Shown here: positions 49,112 through 58,821 of the stretch, piece by piece
Position numbering within the stretch: the first letter of the stretch is position 1
Layout of the letters: each line of letters starts with the position of its first letter
Source: an uncultured Alphaproteobacteria bacterium
GTDB taxonomy: Bacteria > Pseudomonadota > Alphaproteobacteria > HIMB59 > GCA-002718135
Direction: 5' to 3'
Assembly (NCBI GenBank): GCA_902577425.1
Contig: CACGZD010000001.1
Coordinates: 239,860-303,859, forward strand
DNA: 64,000 nt
Notes under the pieces: generated by a model
Seen by the model: only the letters and a program-made list of their open reading frames with translations
What the model was told of the DNA's origin: nothing
Database searches by the model: none
Program-made: the position numbers and the translations under genes

Positions 49112-50227
49112 TTAATATTTTGGAATTTCAACTTTAATATTTTTATCTAGAGGTAAATCTACCCACTTTTTTTCTTTTTTTGAAATATAAGATGCAATAA
49201 TAATTTCAAGTGCTTTTAAGCCATCCACTCCATTGACTTCAACTGTTTTTCCTTCTGTAATATTGTTACAAAAACTCATTAATTCTTTTTCATATGGATT
49301 CTCTCTTTCAGGCTGCAAAGTAATCCAACCCCCTTCAAATTCTTTCCACCAAGCAGATGGATAAAAATTATTTTTGAGAATAGGTGGAATCTCATCAAGT
49401 TTTTTTTCTGTATATACTGCTAGTGGCACACTATGAAATGGATTAATAGTTTCAGTAACAAAATGAATTGCCCCTTCTGAACCATATAAATCAGTTCCAT
49501 CTCCTATTGCTGGAGAAAAGCGGTCAGAAGATATTACTCCTGTAGAGCCAGATTCCATATTGGCTAATATGTATACATTATCATCTACTTTATGTGGTAT
49601 TTCACTATGTTTGAGTTCGGCAACAATATTTTTATATTCTCCCAGAAGATAACGAATAAGATCAATTCTATGAATGGCAAGATCCACCATAGTTGCGCCT
49701 CCTGATTGTTCAAGATTATATCTATATTGAGTAGTCGCTGGATATGCATCCCATTTTTCAGAATAAATACTTCTAAATGAATGAACTTTTCCTATAAAAT
49801 TAATTTCTAGCAATTCTTTTACAATTTGAACTTGTGACCAATATCTCTGATTGAAGCCTATTTGTAAATTTACATTATTTGAATTACATGATTCAATCAT
49901 TTGGTATGCGTCTTGTAAATTAACTGAAATAGGTTTTTCACAAAATATATGCTTACCTGCATTAGCAGCTTTTATTGCTATTTCTTTGTGAGTATCATTT
50001 GGAGTAGCAATAACAATAGCATTAATCTCTTTATCATTAATCAGTTCATCTAAACTTTTAGTCACTTTGGGAATTTGCCACTTTTGTGAACATTCTAATG
50101 CTCTGTCTTTATTGATGTCATAAATACTTATAATGCTAGCATTAGGAATTTTTTTTATTGCATTAGCATGACTAAGAGCAAAAATAGCTCCTGTTCCCAC
50201 TATACCAAATTTAACATCTGTAATCAT
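49112..50227 (-). CDS. Gfo/Idh/MocA family oxidoreductase
   Basis: 371 aa; KFGIVGTGAIFALSHANAI Rossmann motif, CEKPISVNL. Confidence 0.92.
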   Translation of the reverse strand: MITDVKFGIVGTGAIFALSHANAIKKIPNASIISIYDINKDRALECSQKWQIPKVTKSLDELINDKEINAIVIATPNDTHKEIAIKAANAGKHIFCEKPISVNLQDAYQMIESCNSNNVNLQIGFNQRYWSQVQIVKELLEINFIGKVHSFRSIYSEKWDAYPATTQYRYNLEQSGGATMVDLAIHRIDLIRYLLGEYKNIVAELKHSEIPHKVDDNVYILANMESGSTGVISSDRFSPAIGDGTDLYGSEGAIHFVTETINPFHSVPLAVYTEKKLDEIPPILKNNFYPSAWWKEFEGGWITLQPERENPYEKELMSFCNNITEGKTVEVNGVDGLKALEIIIASYISKKEKKWVDLPLDKNIKVEIPKY

Positions 50228-50243
50228 TTATCAATAACCCATA

Positions 50244-51251
50244 TTAATTATTAATCTCTGTAGGTAAATTGACTTTTAAAATGTAGTTAGGATCTTTTGA
50301 CTGCTTAATTACAGCAGGAATGATTTCTTTGTAGGCATCCCATAAACTACTTTTTGGCCTTGGCATTTGATCTTTAACAGCTTCATGTAATTTTTTTAAA
50401 TTATAGGAAGGCACCATAGGAAACATGTGATGCTCGCAATGATATTCCATCTGCCAATATAAAAAACTAAAAATAGGATTAAACTTAACTGTTCTAGTGC
50501 ATAATCGATGATCCATAACATTATTCTTTAATCCTGCATGTTGTACAAAGTCAAAGATATGTCTAGTGGTACTTCCATAAATGAATGGTAATAACAACAA
50601 AACTACTGGCAACCATGTTTGAAAATAAATCGAGGATAAAATAATAATTATCCATAAAAGAATATGTATTCGAGCGCACATTCTAAGTTTAGAATATTCT
50701 TCTTTTGGAACACAATCTCTCATGGGGGGAGTTACAATTCCTAGAGCATGTTTAATAGTTTCAAAGTGTAGGGCAGCATTACTTTTGTAAAAGAGTAAAT
50801 TGCCTAAAGGTAAATGATGAATAAAAAGCCATAATAAATCAGTTGGTTTTGTAACTTGAATTTCATGATCTATATGTTTTTCAGTGTGGAGTGTATAACT
50901 ATGATGATGAAAGTGACTCCAACGCCAACGAATAGGTTCAAAATTAAATAAAAATGAACCAATGTGATAAAATGTTTCATTCAACCAACGTGTTTTAAAA
51001 GCTGTGCGATGTCCACATTCATGCCAAATAGGATTGCATCCCATAAAAATATTTCCATAAACAAATAAAGCTGGAATAGTCCACCAAGAAATCCATGTTG
51101 CAACAACCCAATAACCAGATAATACTAAAAAAAGTGTCCAAAAAAAAACATGTTTGATACCTTGCCAATCTGATCTTTTGGTTAATTCTTTGTATAATTT
51201 TTTATCTATTTTACACTTATACCACTGATCTATTGTAACATTCTCTTCCAT
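50244..51251 (-). CDS. Fatty-acid-desaturase-like membrane di-iron protein, copy 4
   Basis: 335 aa; HECGH, HFHHH, HCEHH; close paralog of copy 3. Confidence 0.9.
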   Translation of the reverse strand: MEENVTIDQWYKCKIDKKLYKELTKRSDWQGIKHVFFWTLFLVLSGYWVVATWISWWTIPALFVYGNIFMGCNPIWHECGHRTAFKTRWLNETFYHIGSFLFNFEPIRWRWSHFHHHSYTLHTEKHIDHEIQVTKPTDLLWLFIHHLPLGNLLFYKSNAALHFETIKHALGIVTPPMRDCVPKEEYSKLRMCARIHILLWIIIILSSIYFQTWLPVVLLLLPFIYGSTTRHIFDFVQHAGLKNNVMDHRLCTRTVKFNPIFSFLYWQMEYHCEHHMFPMVPSYNLKKLHEAVKDQMPRPKSSLWDAYKEIIPAVIKQSKDPNYILKVNLPTEINN

Positions 51252-51253
51252 AA

Positions 51254-51577
51254 TTATTTTGAGTGAAAGATTTCATCCATATAAATCCACCCGTCATCTC
51301 TTTTACCTTTTTCTAACGGTTCAAGCATAGGAATATGGATATTCCACCATTCTTGCATTTTTTTATTTTCACCCCATTTTTTCATATCAGCTTCTAAATT
51401 GTCTCCATGATATTCAAAATAACCAAATAAAATTGTTCCATGAATAAATATTGAAAAGTTTTTTACATTACCTTTGGATATACATTCTAAAACTTCTGGC
51501 CATGGATCTGCGTGATATTTTTTATAATCTTCTATACATTCAGGCTTAATTCCTATGACCATTGCCTTTCTTTGCAT
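51254..51577 (-). CDS. rhaM: L-rhamnose mutarotase-like protein
   Basis: 107 aa; KPECIEDYKKYHADPWPEVLECI, NFSIFIHGTILFGYFEYHGD, WWNIHIPMLEPL. Confidence 0.85.
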   Translation of the reverse strand: MQRKAMVIGIKPECIEDYKKYHADPWPEVLECISKGNVKNFSIFIHGTILFGYFEYHGDNLEADMKKWGENKKMQEWWNIHIPMLEPLEKGKRDDGWIYMDEIFHSK

Positions 51578-51580
51578 AAA

Positions 51581-52378
51581 TCAATAATCCAATTTAGTTG
51601 AATCAAGCACTTGAGGATAAGGATATCCAACACCAAGAAGGTTTTGAAGTTTCTTATTGCATTTTTTAATAACTTTCATATCTACGCTAGCAAGTTGATC
51701 TTCCATTGGTTTGACAAATTTAGGAAGATATTGACCAAGAATTCCTACACGAGGTTTATTAGTTTTATTATCTCCTGCTCCATGCCATAATAAGCCTGTC
51801 ATCAACATAACAGAACCAGCCTCTCCTGTAGTTTGTTTCATTATAGGCCAAAATTCTTCTTCCTTAGGAAAATAGCCACGAAGTTGTGATCCAGGTCCAA
51901 CCATCGTTGCACCATTTTTTAGAGTAAAATCATCTATCATAATTGTAGATTGGCAGTTCATTGCAAAACTAGAATTAATATATTTTGGAAAAGATTTTAA
52001 TTTATACATATCCCAATAAGGATAATCCAAGTGTGGTAGTTGCCTTTTATCCCCAGGTTGTTGTATTCTTGCTGCAAAAGAACCAAGTTTTAATTCATTA
52101 CCAAGAATAATTGAAAAAACTTCGATTATTAAATCGTGTTGAACAAGTTTTCTAAACACTTCATGTTTATCAATCAAATTCCAAACATGATTAGTTACAG
52201 ATAAAACTGATAGCTCTTTCTGATTTTTTATTTTTTGTGTAGCTTGGTAGCTTTTAGCAATTTCTATTATTTGTTCTCTTGCAACTTTAACATCTTTTTT
52301 TGAAAAAAGTTTAGGAACAACATAGTAGCCATTTCCTTTTAAAAGTTCTTCAGCAATTTTCTTTGCATTGTACTTCAT
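51581..52378 (-). CDS. Phytanoyl-CoA dioxygenase (PhyH)-like Fe(II)/2-oxoglutarate oxygenase
   Basis: 265 aa; LPHLDYPYWDMY (HxD) and LLWHGAGDNKTNKPRVGI (distal His and Arg). Confidence 0.85.
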   Translation of the reverse strand: MKYNAKKIAEELLKGNGYYVVPKLFSKKDVKVAREQIIEIAKSYQATQKIKNQKELSVLSVTNHVWNLIDKHEVFRKLVQHDLIIEVFSIILGNELKLGSFAARIQQPGDKRQLPHLDYPYWDMYKLKSFPKYINSSFAMNCQSTIMIDDFTLKNGATMVGPGSQLRGYFPKEEEFWPIMKQTTGEAGSVMLMTGLLWHGAGDNKTNKPRVGILGQYLPKFVKPMEDQLASVDMKVIKKCNKKLQNLLGVGYPYPQVLDSTKLDY

Positions 52379-52390
52379 TTAACAACCTTT

Positions 52391-53131
52391 TTATACTTTA
52401 ATAACTTGCTCCGTTACCTCTTCAAGGTTTGTCTCAGATTTATTTTTTTCAAAAATTACTTTGCCATGGCTCATTACAACAAAACGGTCACAAACTTGAA
52501 AAGCATGGTATAAATTATGTGTTACAATAACACTGGACACATTTTCACTTTTTAATTCAGTTACATACTTCAACACTCTTTCAGTTTCACGAACAGATAA
52601 TGCTGAAGTTGGTTCATCAAGTAATAATATTTTTCTCTTAAAATACACCGCCCTTGCAATAGCCACTGCCTGTTTTTGACCACCAGATAAGGCTCCAATT
52701 TCTTTAAGAGGTGAATCTATACCTGAAATATGAACACCTGATTCTAAAACTTCTAAAGATAAATCTTCCATTTTTTTGTGATCCATAAATCCAAAAAAAT
52801 TAGTAATTTCTCTACCCATAAAAATATTTCGAATAATTGTCATATCATCACAAAGAGCAGAATTCTGATAAATCGTTTCAATGCCAGCAATTTCTTCCGA
52901 CTGTTTTCTTGTAGAAATTTTTGTTTCTTTACCATCTACAAATACATTTCCTGTATCTGGAGCAACAACACCTGACATCATTTTAATTAAAGTTGATTTA
53001 CCTGCGCCATTGTCTCCTAGTAATCCAACAACTTCATTTTTACCAATATGAAAATCAACATTATCTAATGCGGTTAAATTACCGTATCTTTTTGAAACAT
53101 TTTTGCATTCGTAATAATTAAGCTGATTCAT
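52391..53131 (-). CDS. Sugar ABC transporter ATP-binding protein (single-domain)
   Basis: 246 aa; GDNGAGKST, LSGGQKQAVAIARA, ILLLDEPTSALS. Confidence 0.93.
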   Translation of the reverse strand: MNQLNYYECKNVSKRYGNLTALDNVDFHIGKNEVVGLLGDNGAGKSTLIKMMSGVVAPDTGNVFVDGKETKISTRKQSEEIAGIETIYQNSALCDDMTIIRNIFMGREITNFFGFMDHKKMEDLSLEVLESGVHISGIDSPLKEIGALSGGQKQAVAIARAVYFKRKILLLDEPTSALSVRETERVLKYVTELKSENVSSVIVTHNLYHAFQVCDRFVVMSHGKVIFEKNKSETNLEEVTEQVIKV

Positions 53132-53134
53132 AAT

Positions 53135-54106
53135 CTAAATCCTTTTTCTAATAGTAACATTAATTATTACTGCCAAAACAATTAAGCCACCCACAAACAT
53201 TTCAAAATAAAAACCTGGTGCTCTCAATAAAAGTAAAAGGTCTTGGATAGTATAAATTAAAGCTGTTCCAAGCATAATGCCAAGGATTGATCCTCTTCCA
53301 CCCATTAATGCACATCCACCTATGACGCATGCAGCAATTGCTTCTAATTCTAAGCCTAGGCCGCCACCTGGCTGCACACTGCCTACCCTACTCATAGCAA
53401 CTACACCAGATAATGCTGCACAGCCTCCAGCAATTGAAAAGGCAATTAATTTTACTCTTTTAGGATTAATACCAATTGCTATAGCCGCTTCAGGATTTCC
53501 TCCAACAGCAAAAAAATGATTACCAATCTTGTGATGATGAACTATAAAATAAAAAATTATTCCAACAGCAATAAACCATAAAAAACTTGCATCGATAACT
53601 CCAATATCACCAGTTAAAACAGTTTTATATGTTTCACTTTCATACTTGTATCTTAGAGATTTTGCCCCATGATATAGAAGAGTTCCTCCTTTCCAAAGTA
53701 ACATCGCTCCTAGTGTTACTATAAAAGAAGGTATCGTAAATCTATTAACTATATTTCCGTGAATAAGACCAGCAATTATACCTACAATAATTCCTATTAT
53801 CATTGCTAAGTAAGGACTTAATGCATACTCTTTAACCATTGTTGCAGTTACAATTGCACAAAATGTATAAAGAGTACCAACGGACAAATCGAATTCTCCG
53901 CTGATCATTAATATGCCAACTCCAATTGCCATAATGCCAAGTGCAGACATTGATTTAAGAAGAACAGCAATATTTGCAGGATTTAAATAACGGAAATTTT
54001 CCGGGTATAGGAGACCTGCAATAATAGCTATAATCTGAATAGTACAAAATAATAATAATATTCCACCTGCAGGTTTGCTTCGAATGTTATCTATAAATTT
54101 TTTCAT
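53135..54106 (-). CDS. Sugar ABC transporter permease
   Basis: 323 aa; ISGEFDLSVGTLY, AIAACVIGGCALMGGRGSILG. Confidence 0.92.
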   Translation of the reverse strand: MKKFIDNIRSKPAGGILLLFCTIQIIAIIAGLLYPENFRYLNPANIAVLLKSMSALGIMAIGVGILMISGEFDLSVGTLYTFCAIVTATMVKEYALSPYLAMIIGIIVGIIAGLIHGNIVNRFTIPSFIVTLGAMLLWKGGTLLYHGAKSLRYKYESETYKTVLTGDIGVIDASFLWFIAVGIIFYFIVHHHKIGNHFFAVGGNPEAAIAIGINPKRVKLIAFSIAGGCAALSGVVAMSRVGSVQPGGGLGLELEAIAACVIGGCALMGGRGSILGIMLGTALIYTIQDLLLLLRAPGFYFEMFVGGLIVLAVIINVTIRKRI

Positions 54107-54137
54107 ATAAAATCTTATTAAATATTTTTATTGTAAG

Positions 54138-54163
54138 TGTAGCGGCAATATTTTGCCGCTACA
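54138..54163 (-). promoter_or_regulatory. Intercistronic stem-loop between binding-protein and permease genes
   Basis: TGTAGCGGCAA-TATT-TTGCCGCTACA: perfect 11-bp stem, 4-nt loop, GC-rich in an AT-rich background. Confidence 0.87.
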
Positions 54164-54188
54164 ATAATTTTCTTTGTCTTATACAGTT

Positions 54189-55166
54189 TTATCTAGTTAT
54201 ACCAGCCCATTTAAATGCTGATTCAACATTAGATTTATCAACTAAACCAGTTCCACCAGTATTCATGTCAGCTGGAAGTAGTCCATATTTTAAATATTGA
54301 GCTACCATTGTAACAGACATATAGCCTTGATGGTAAGGTTGTTGATCAACTGTTGCTGTAAGAGATCCGTTAGCAATATTATCCAAAATTTCTGGAGTAA
54401 TATCATATCCACCAACAGGAATATCTAAACCTGCTTCTTCAACAGCTCGTACTGCAACTGAAGTTGGTGTAGAACCTAAACCAATTACCGCTTTAGTTTC
54501 AGGATGTCCTAGAAGATATTGAACCATTATGTTCAAAGCTTCAGAGTGGTCAGTACCTGTACCAAGTATTTCAGTAGTTCCACCCATTGCAGTAATTGCA
54601 TTGTTTACACCTTCATGTCTTTGAACAGCGTAAACTGCTTCTGGAAATTCAACTGGAGTAAACACATGATCTCCAGCTTTTAAACCATGTTCAGCAATCA
54701 TACGTTCACCAAGAGTCTCACCAGTTTCAATAAAGAACTGTCCAACATAAGCCATACGGCAGTTACCTTTACCTCTTTGTGAATCATCAATGTTATGAAG
54801 TACTACAGGAATACCCGCTTCCATTGCTTTACAAACAATTTCGTCAAACGCATCATCATCCCAAACTGTCATTGCAATACCGTCAACTTCATTTGCAATT
54901 GCTGTTTCTAAAATATCATTAGTTTTAGCTGTATCAGAGTCACCAAACTCCATATACATACTTATTCCTTGATCTTCCGCAGCATCATGAGCGCCGTTAA
55001 TTGATGGTACAAAGAATTCTACATCCTCTGCAGTCCAAATTAAAAATAAAATATTTATATCAGACCAGTCATTGTCAGAATCTTTATCAATTGCTTTTGC
55101 ACTAGTAAAAGAAAATACAAGAGCGCATAAAGCCATTAAAATAATTTTTTTCATATTACCTCCCAA
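54189..55166 (-). CDS. Sugar ABC transporter periplasmic binding protein
   Basis: 325 aa; signal peptide KKIILMALCALVFSFTSAKA; type I binding protein features; ATVDQQPYHQGYMSV. Confidence 0.9.
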   Translation of the reverse strand: MGGNMKKIILMALCALVFSFTSAKAIDKDSDNDWSDINILFLIWTAEDVEFFVPSINGAHDAAEDQGISMYMEFGDSDTAKTNDILETAIANEVDGIAMTVWDDDAFDEIVCKAMEAGIPVVLHNIDDSQRGKGNCRMAYVGQFFIETGETLGERMIAEHGLKAGDHVFTPVEFPEAVYAVQRHEGVNNAITAMGGTTEILGTGTDHSEALNIMVQYLLGHPETKAVIGLGSTPTSVAVRAVEEAGLDIPVGGYDITPEILDNIANGSLTATVDQQPYHQGYMSVTMVAQYLKYGLLPADMNTGGTGLVDKSNVESAFKWAGITR

Positions 55167-55378
55167 AAAATTATTAATAATTATTATGTGACATAACTAT
55201 TACAAAAAGAAAAAAATTAGCAACTAAAAATTAAATTATAATTTTGTTTATAAAATTTATTTATTATAAAAATATATATAAATTATAACAATTATTTAAT
55301 TTTAATAATTTTTTTGTTACTTCTAACTATTTGTTTTTTAATTATTTTGAGATATATTATGTCTAAATTTTAATTAAA

Positions 55379-56383
55379 ATGGTTAGTTACACATATAAAT
55401 CAATTGAAAATCAGCATGATAACATGCCTAATTGGTATAGACCAAAAATAGATTCAAAAATTTTAAAAGATCTTATGAAAAGAAGAGATATGCCTGGGCT
55501 CATAAATAATTTTTGTTATTTGGTTTTGATATTTATTTCAGGATACATAGCTTTTTTAACATGGGGTACCTGGTGGGCAATTCCGGCATTTTTGGTTTAT
55601 GGAAATATATATTCTTTTTCAAATGCACGGTGGCATGAATTTGTCCATCGATCAGTTTTTCGAACTAGATGGTTGAACGATTTGTTCTACCAAATTTTTA
55701 GTTTGATGGATTATTTTGAGGCGTTTAAATGGAGATGGAGTCATACTCATCATCATAGTCGAACAATTCACTTAGATGTTGATTATGAGATTCAAGTTTC
55801 AAGACCAGCAAATTTATGGAACTTGTTTGTTACTGATGCTTTTGCGATTGAACGAGTATGGGCAGAATTTAAATCAACCTTTTGGCATTCACTTGGAATC
55901 ATGACACCAATAGCAAAAGATTGTGTTCCTGAATCTGAAAGATGGAAAATGATATGGAATTGTAGATTTTATATGCTTGTAAAAATTGCTGTAATTTATT
56001 GGGCGTATTCAATTGGAAGTTTTTTACCTTTAATGTTTTGGTTTACACCTTTAATTTATGGAGGAACTCTTTTTCAATTTGTAGCAATGCTTCAACATGG
56101 CGGATTAAAAGCAGATAGTTGGGATCATCGTGAAAGTACAAGAACGGTGTATTTAAATCCTGTTTTAGGATGGTGTATGTATATGAATATGCAATACCAC
56201 ATTGAGCATCATATCTTCCCTCAAGTGCCATTTTATAATCTGCCAAAACTTCACAAAATTATAAAAGATCAAATGCCTCCACCTAATACAAGTTTTTTTA
56301 ATGGTATGAAAGAAATGATACCTGCCATTATTAAACAATCCAAAGATCCAAAATATCATTTGCCTAGAGAATTGCCTGCATAA
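55379..56383 (+). CDS. Fatty-acid-desaturase-like membrane di-iron protein, copy 5
   Basis: 334 aa; HEFVH, HTHHH, HIEHH; close paralog of copy 1. Confidence 0.9.
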   Translation: MVSYTYKSIENQHDNMPNWYRPKIDSKILKDLMKRRDMPGLINNFCYLVLIFISGYIAFLTWGTWWAIPAFLVYGNIYSFSNARWHEFVHRSVFRTRWLNDLFYQIFSLMDYFEAFKWRWSHTHHHSRTIHLDVDYEIQVSRPANLWNLFVTDAFAIERVWAEFKSTFWHSLGIMTPIAKDCVPESERWKMIWNCRFYMLVKIAVIYWAYSIGSFLPLMFWFTPLIYGGTLFQFVAMLQHGGLKADSWDHRESTRTVYLNPVLGWCMYMNMQYHIEHHIFPQVPFYNLPKLHKIIKDQMPPPNTSFFNGMKEMIPAIIKQSKDPKYHLPRELPA

Positions 56384-56388
56384 TACTT

Positions 56389-57405
56389 ATGCAATTTGAT
56401 GATAGTAAATATGGCTCACGAAATAAGAAAGGTGATTGGAAACCATACAAGCTCTCAACAAACATACCTTTTTTTGACTGGCCATTTAGTTTAACTAAAA
56501 ATTTAAAGTGGCTATTAGGTATTCCTGGATACATTGTACCATGGACATTTTTTTATGGTTTAATTGCAGTTATTTTATGGGTTTATTTTACCCCTTCAAT
56601 TGAAACATTAAAAAATTTTAATTTTAATTGGTTTTTCTATCTTCTCATTAGAAATTTAATAATAACGATTGTTTGTGCTGGAGGACTTCACTTTTTCTTA
56701 TATATCAAAAAAACACAAGGCAATGCATTCAAATTCAATGCCAAAGGAATGGAAAAAAATAATAAAAATTTTTATTTTAAAGATCAAACATTAGATAATA
56801 TATTTTGGACCTTATGCAGCGGTGTTCCAATTTGGACAGCTTATGAAGCCTTTTCTTTATGGGCTTTTGCAAACGGTTATTTTTTAGGCCTTGAATGGAA
56901 TATGCATCCAATTTATTTGGGTCTAACTTTTTTATTTCTTCCTTTATTCAGAGAAGTACATTTTTATTTTGTTCATAGATTATTGCATATACCTTTGCTT
57001 TATAATTTTTCTCATTATATTCATCATAAAAATGTTAACCCAGGTCCTTGGTCTGGTATAGCCATGCACTGGTTTGAACATATATTGTATTTTTCAGGCA
57101 CCTTAATTCATTTTATTATTCCTGCTCATCCTGTGCATGCTGTTTTTCAATTGCTTCATGCAGGGATAGGTCCTTTGTTTCATGGACATATAGGTTTTGA
57201 AAAAATTCAAATAGGAAAAATTGGTATTGATACTCACAGTCATGCTCATTATCTTCATCATAAATATTTTGAGTGTAATTATGCTGACGGGGCAATACCA
57301 CTAGATAAATTTTTTGGAACTTTTCATAATGGATCAGATGAATCTCAAGAAAAGATGCTAGAAAGATACAAAATTAGAATGAAAAAAATGAGATCTACTC
57401 AATAA
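56389..57405 (+). CDS. Sterol desaturase/fatty acid hydroxylase family membrane protein
   Basis: 338 aa; HFYFVHRLLH, HYIHHKNVNPGPWSGIAMHWFEH, HYLHHKYFECNYAD. Confidence 0.87.
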   Translation: MQFDDSKYGSRNKKGDWKPYKLSTNIPFFDWPFSLTKNLKWLLGIPGYIVPWTFFYGLIAVILWVYFTPSIETLKNFNFNWFFYLLIRNLIITIVCAGGLHFFLYIKKTQGNAFKFNAKGMEKNNKNFYFKDQTLDNIFWTLCSGVPIWTAYEAFSLWAFANGYFLGLEWNMHPIYLGLTFLFLPLFREVHFYFVHRLLHIPLLYNFSHYIHHKNVNPGPWSGIAMHWFEHILYFSGTLIHFIIPAHPVHAVFQLLHAGIGPLFHGHIGFEKIQIGKIGIDTHSHAHYLHHKYFECNYADGAIPLDKFFGTFHNGSDESQEKMLERYKIRMKKMRSTQ

Positions 57406-58308
57406 TCACTGTTGATTAGTATTTGGTGTATTTAATATAGTAAGAGTTCCTGAAAACGCAATTATAAGTAAACCTGTAATTGATAATAAATCTAAAACCT
57501 CTCCAAAAAAAATATATCCGAAAATTGCTGCCCAAATTAATTGTGTAAAAAAGAATGGACTAATAATTCTGGTATATTTTCCAGCAATTTGAAAAGCATA
57601 GGTATACAAAATTACACAAGTTAATAATAAAGATCCACCTATGAACACTAATATTGTTTCTTTTAAAGATATTAAAATTGGATCAAATAAAAAAATAATA
57701 GCTGAAAATAATGTAATGGGTAATAAGTGGTAAAAACTAAATCCTAAAGTAGTTGCTTTACTAGAATATTTACTAACTATCACAAATGTTATGGAATTAT
57801 AAATGCATACAAAAAAAATTAAAAAAATAAATGGATTAGCTTGAAAAAAAGATGGCTTTGCTACAAGAATAGTGCCAGAAAATCCAATTAAAAGAATTAT
57901 CCAGTACTTAAAAGATATTATTTCTTTTTGAAGAATATTGGAACAAATATAAGTAAAAAAAGGAGTGGTCATTAAGATTGTTGTAAAAATATTTAATGGT
58001 ATTTTTGATAGAGAAAAATAAATTATAATGGGTACCGGTATAAATGTGATTCCACGAATAAGAGGTAGAAAATAATCTCTTTTATCTTCATATAAAATAT
58101 GTTTTTTTATTCCTCCTGTAAAAGTAAGATATAATAAAAAAAGTATTAGTGCAAAGCCTATACCTAAGGTATAATAATGATACCAAATAAAATTACTGGA
58201 ACCTAAAACTTTTGTTGTTGAGTCAAATAATGATCCAGATAAAGTTTGTATTGTAACTATAATAATACCTAGATACATAATTTTTCTAGATGTTAGTATT
58301 TTAGTCAT
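57406..58308 (-). CDS. EamA/DMT-family transporter
   Basis: 300 aa, ~10 hydrophobic segments; FWHYY-like IWYHYY region and C-terminal FFTQLIWAAIFGYIFFGEVLDLLSITGLLIIAFSG. Confidence 0.85.
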   Translation of the reverse strand: MTKILTSRKIMYLGIIIVTIQTLSGSLFDSTTKVLGSSNFIWYHYYTLGIGFALILFLLYLTFTGGIKKHILYEDKRDYFLPLIRGITFIPVPIIIYFSLSKIPLNIFTTILMTTPFFTYICSNILQKEIISFKYWIILLIGFSGTILVAKPSFFQANPFIFLIFFVCIYNSITFVIVSKYSSKATTLGFSFYHLLPITLFSAIIFLFDPILISLKETILVFIGGSLLLTCVILYTYAFQIAGKYTRIISPFFFTQLIWAAIFGYIFFGEVLDLLSITGLLIIAFSGTLTILNTPNTNQQ

Positions 58309-58366
58309 TTGATAATTTATTTTTTTTAAAAAAAGTATATTTATTTAATCTAACAATATTCAAAAC

Positions 58367-58380
58367 ATTGTATACACAAT
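58367..58380. promoter_or_regulatory. Possible operator-like inverted repeat upstream of the VOC gene
   Basis: ATTGTATACACAAT, containing the perfect palindrome TGTATACA, 11 nt before the start codon. Confidence 0.25.
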
Positions 58381-58391
58381 AGGAACATAAT

Positions 58392-58817
58392 ATGAAATAT
58401 TTACACACAATGGTAAGAGTAGAAGATATAGATAAGTCTTTGGACTTTTATTGTAACAAGCTTGGTTTAAAGGAAATAAGAAGACGAGAAAGTGAAAAAG
58501 GAAGATTTACACTAATTTTTCTTGGTGCAGCAAATAGTAGTGAAAATTCAGGTTTGCTTGAGCTAACTTATAATTGGGATCCAGAAAAATATACTGGTGG
58601 AAGAAATTTTGGTCATCTGGCTTATAGCGTTGAAAATATTTATGAGACATGTGAAAAACTAATGGCTAATGATGTTGTAATTAATAGGCCACCTAGAGAT
58701 GGACATATGGCATTTATTAGATCTCCTGATGGAATATCTATAGAAATTATACAAGAAGGTGAAGCTTTGGAAACAAAAGAGCCTTGGAAATCAATGGAAA
58801 ATATTGGAACTTGGTAA
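58392..58817 (+). CDS. VOC family protein, lactoylglutathione lyase-like
   Basis: 141 aa; [66 protein letters not shown]. Confidence 0.9.
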   Translation: MKYLHTMVRVEDIDKSLDFYCNKLGLKEIRRRESEKGRFTLIFLGAANSSENSGLLELTYNWDPEKYTGGRNFGHLAYSVENIYETCEKLMANDVVINRPPRDGHMAFIRSPDGISIEIIQEGEALETKEPWKSMENIGTW

Positions 58818-58821
58818 AAAT

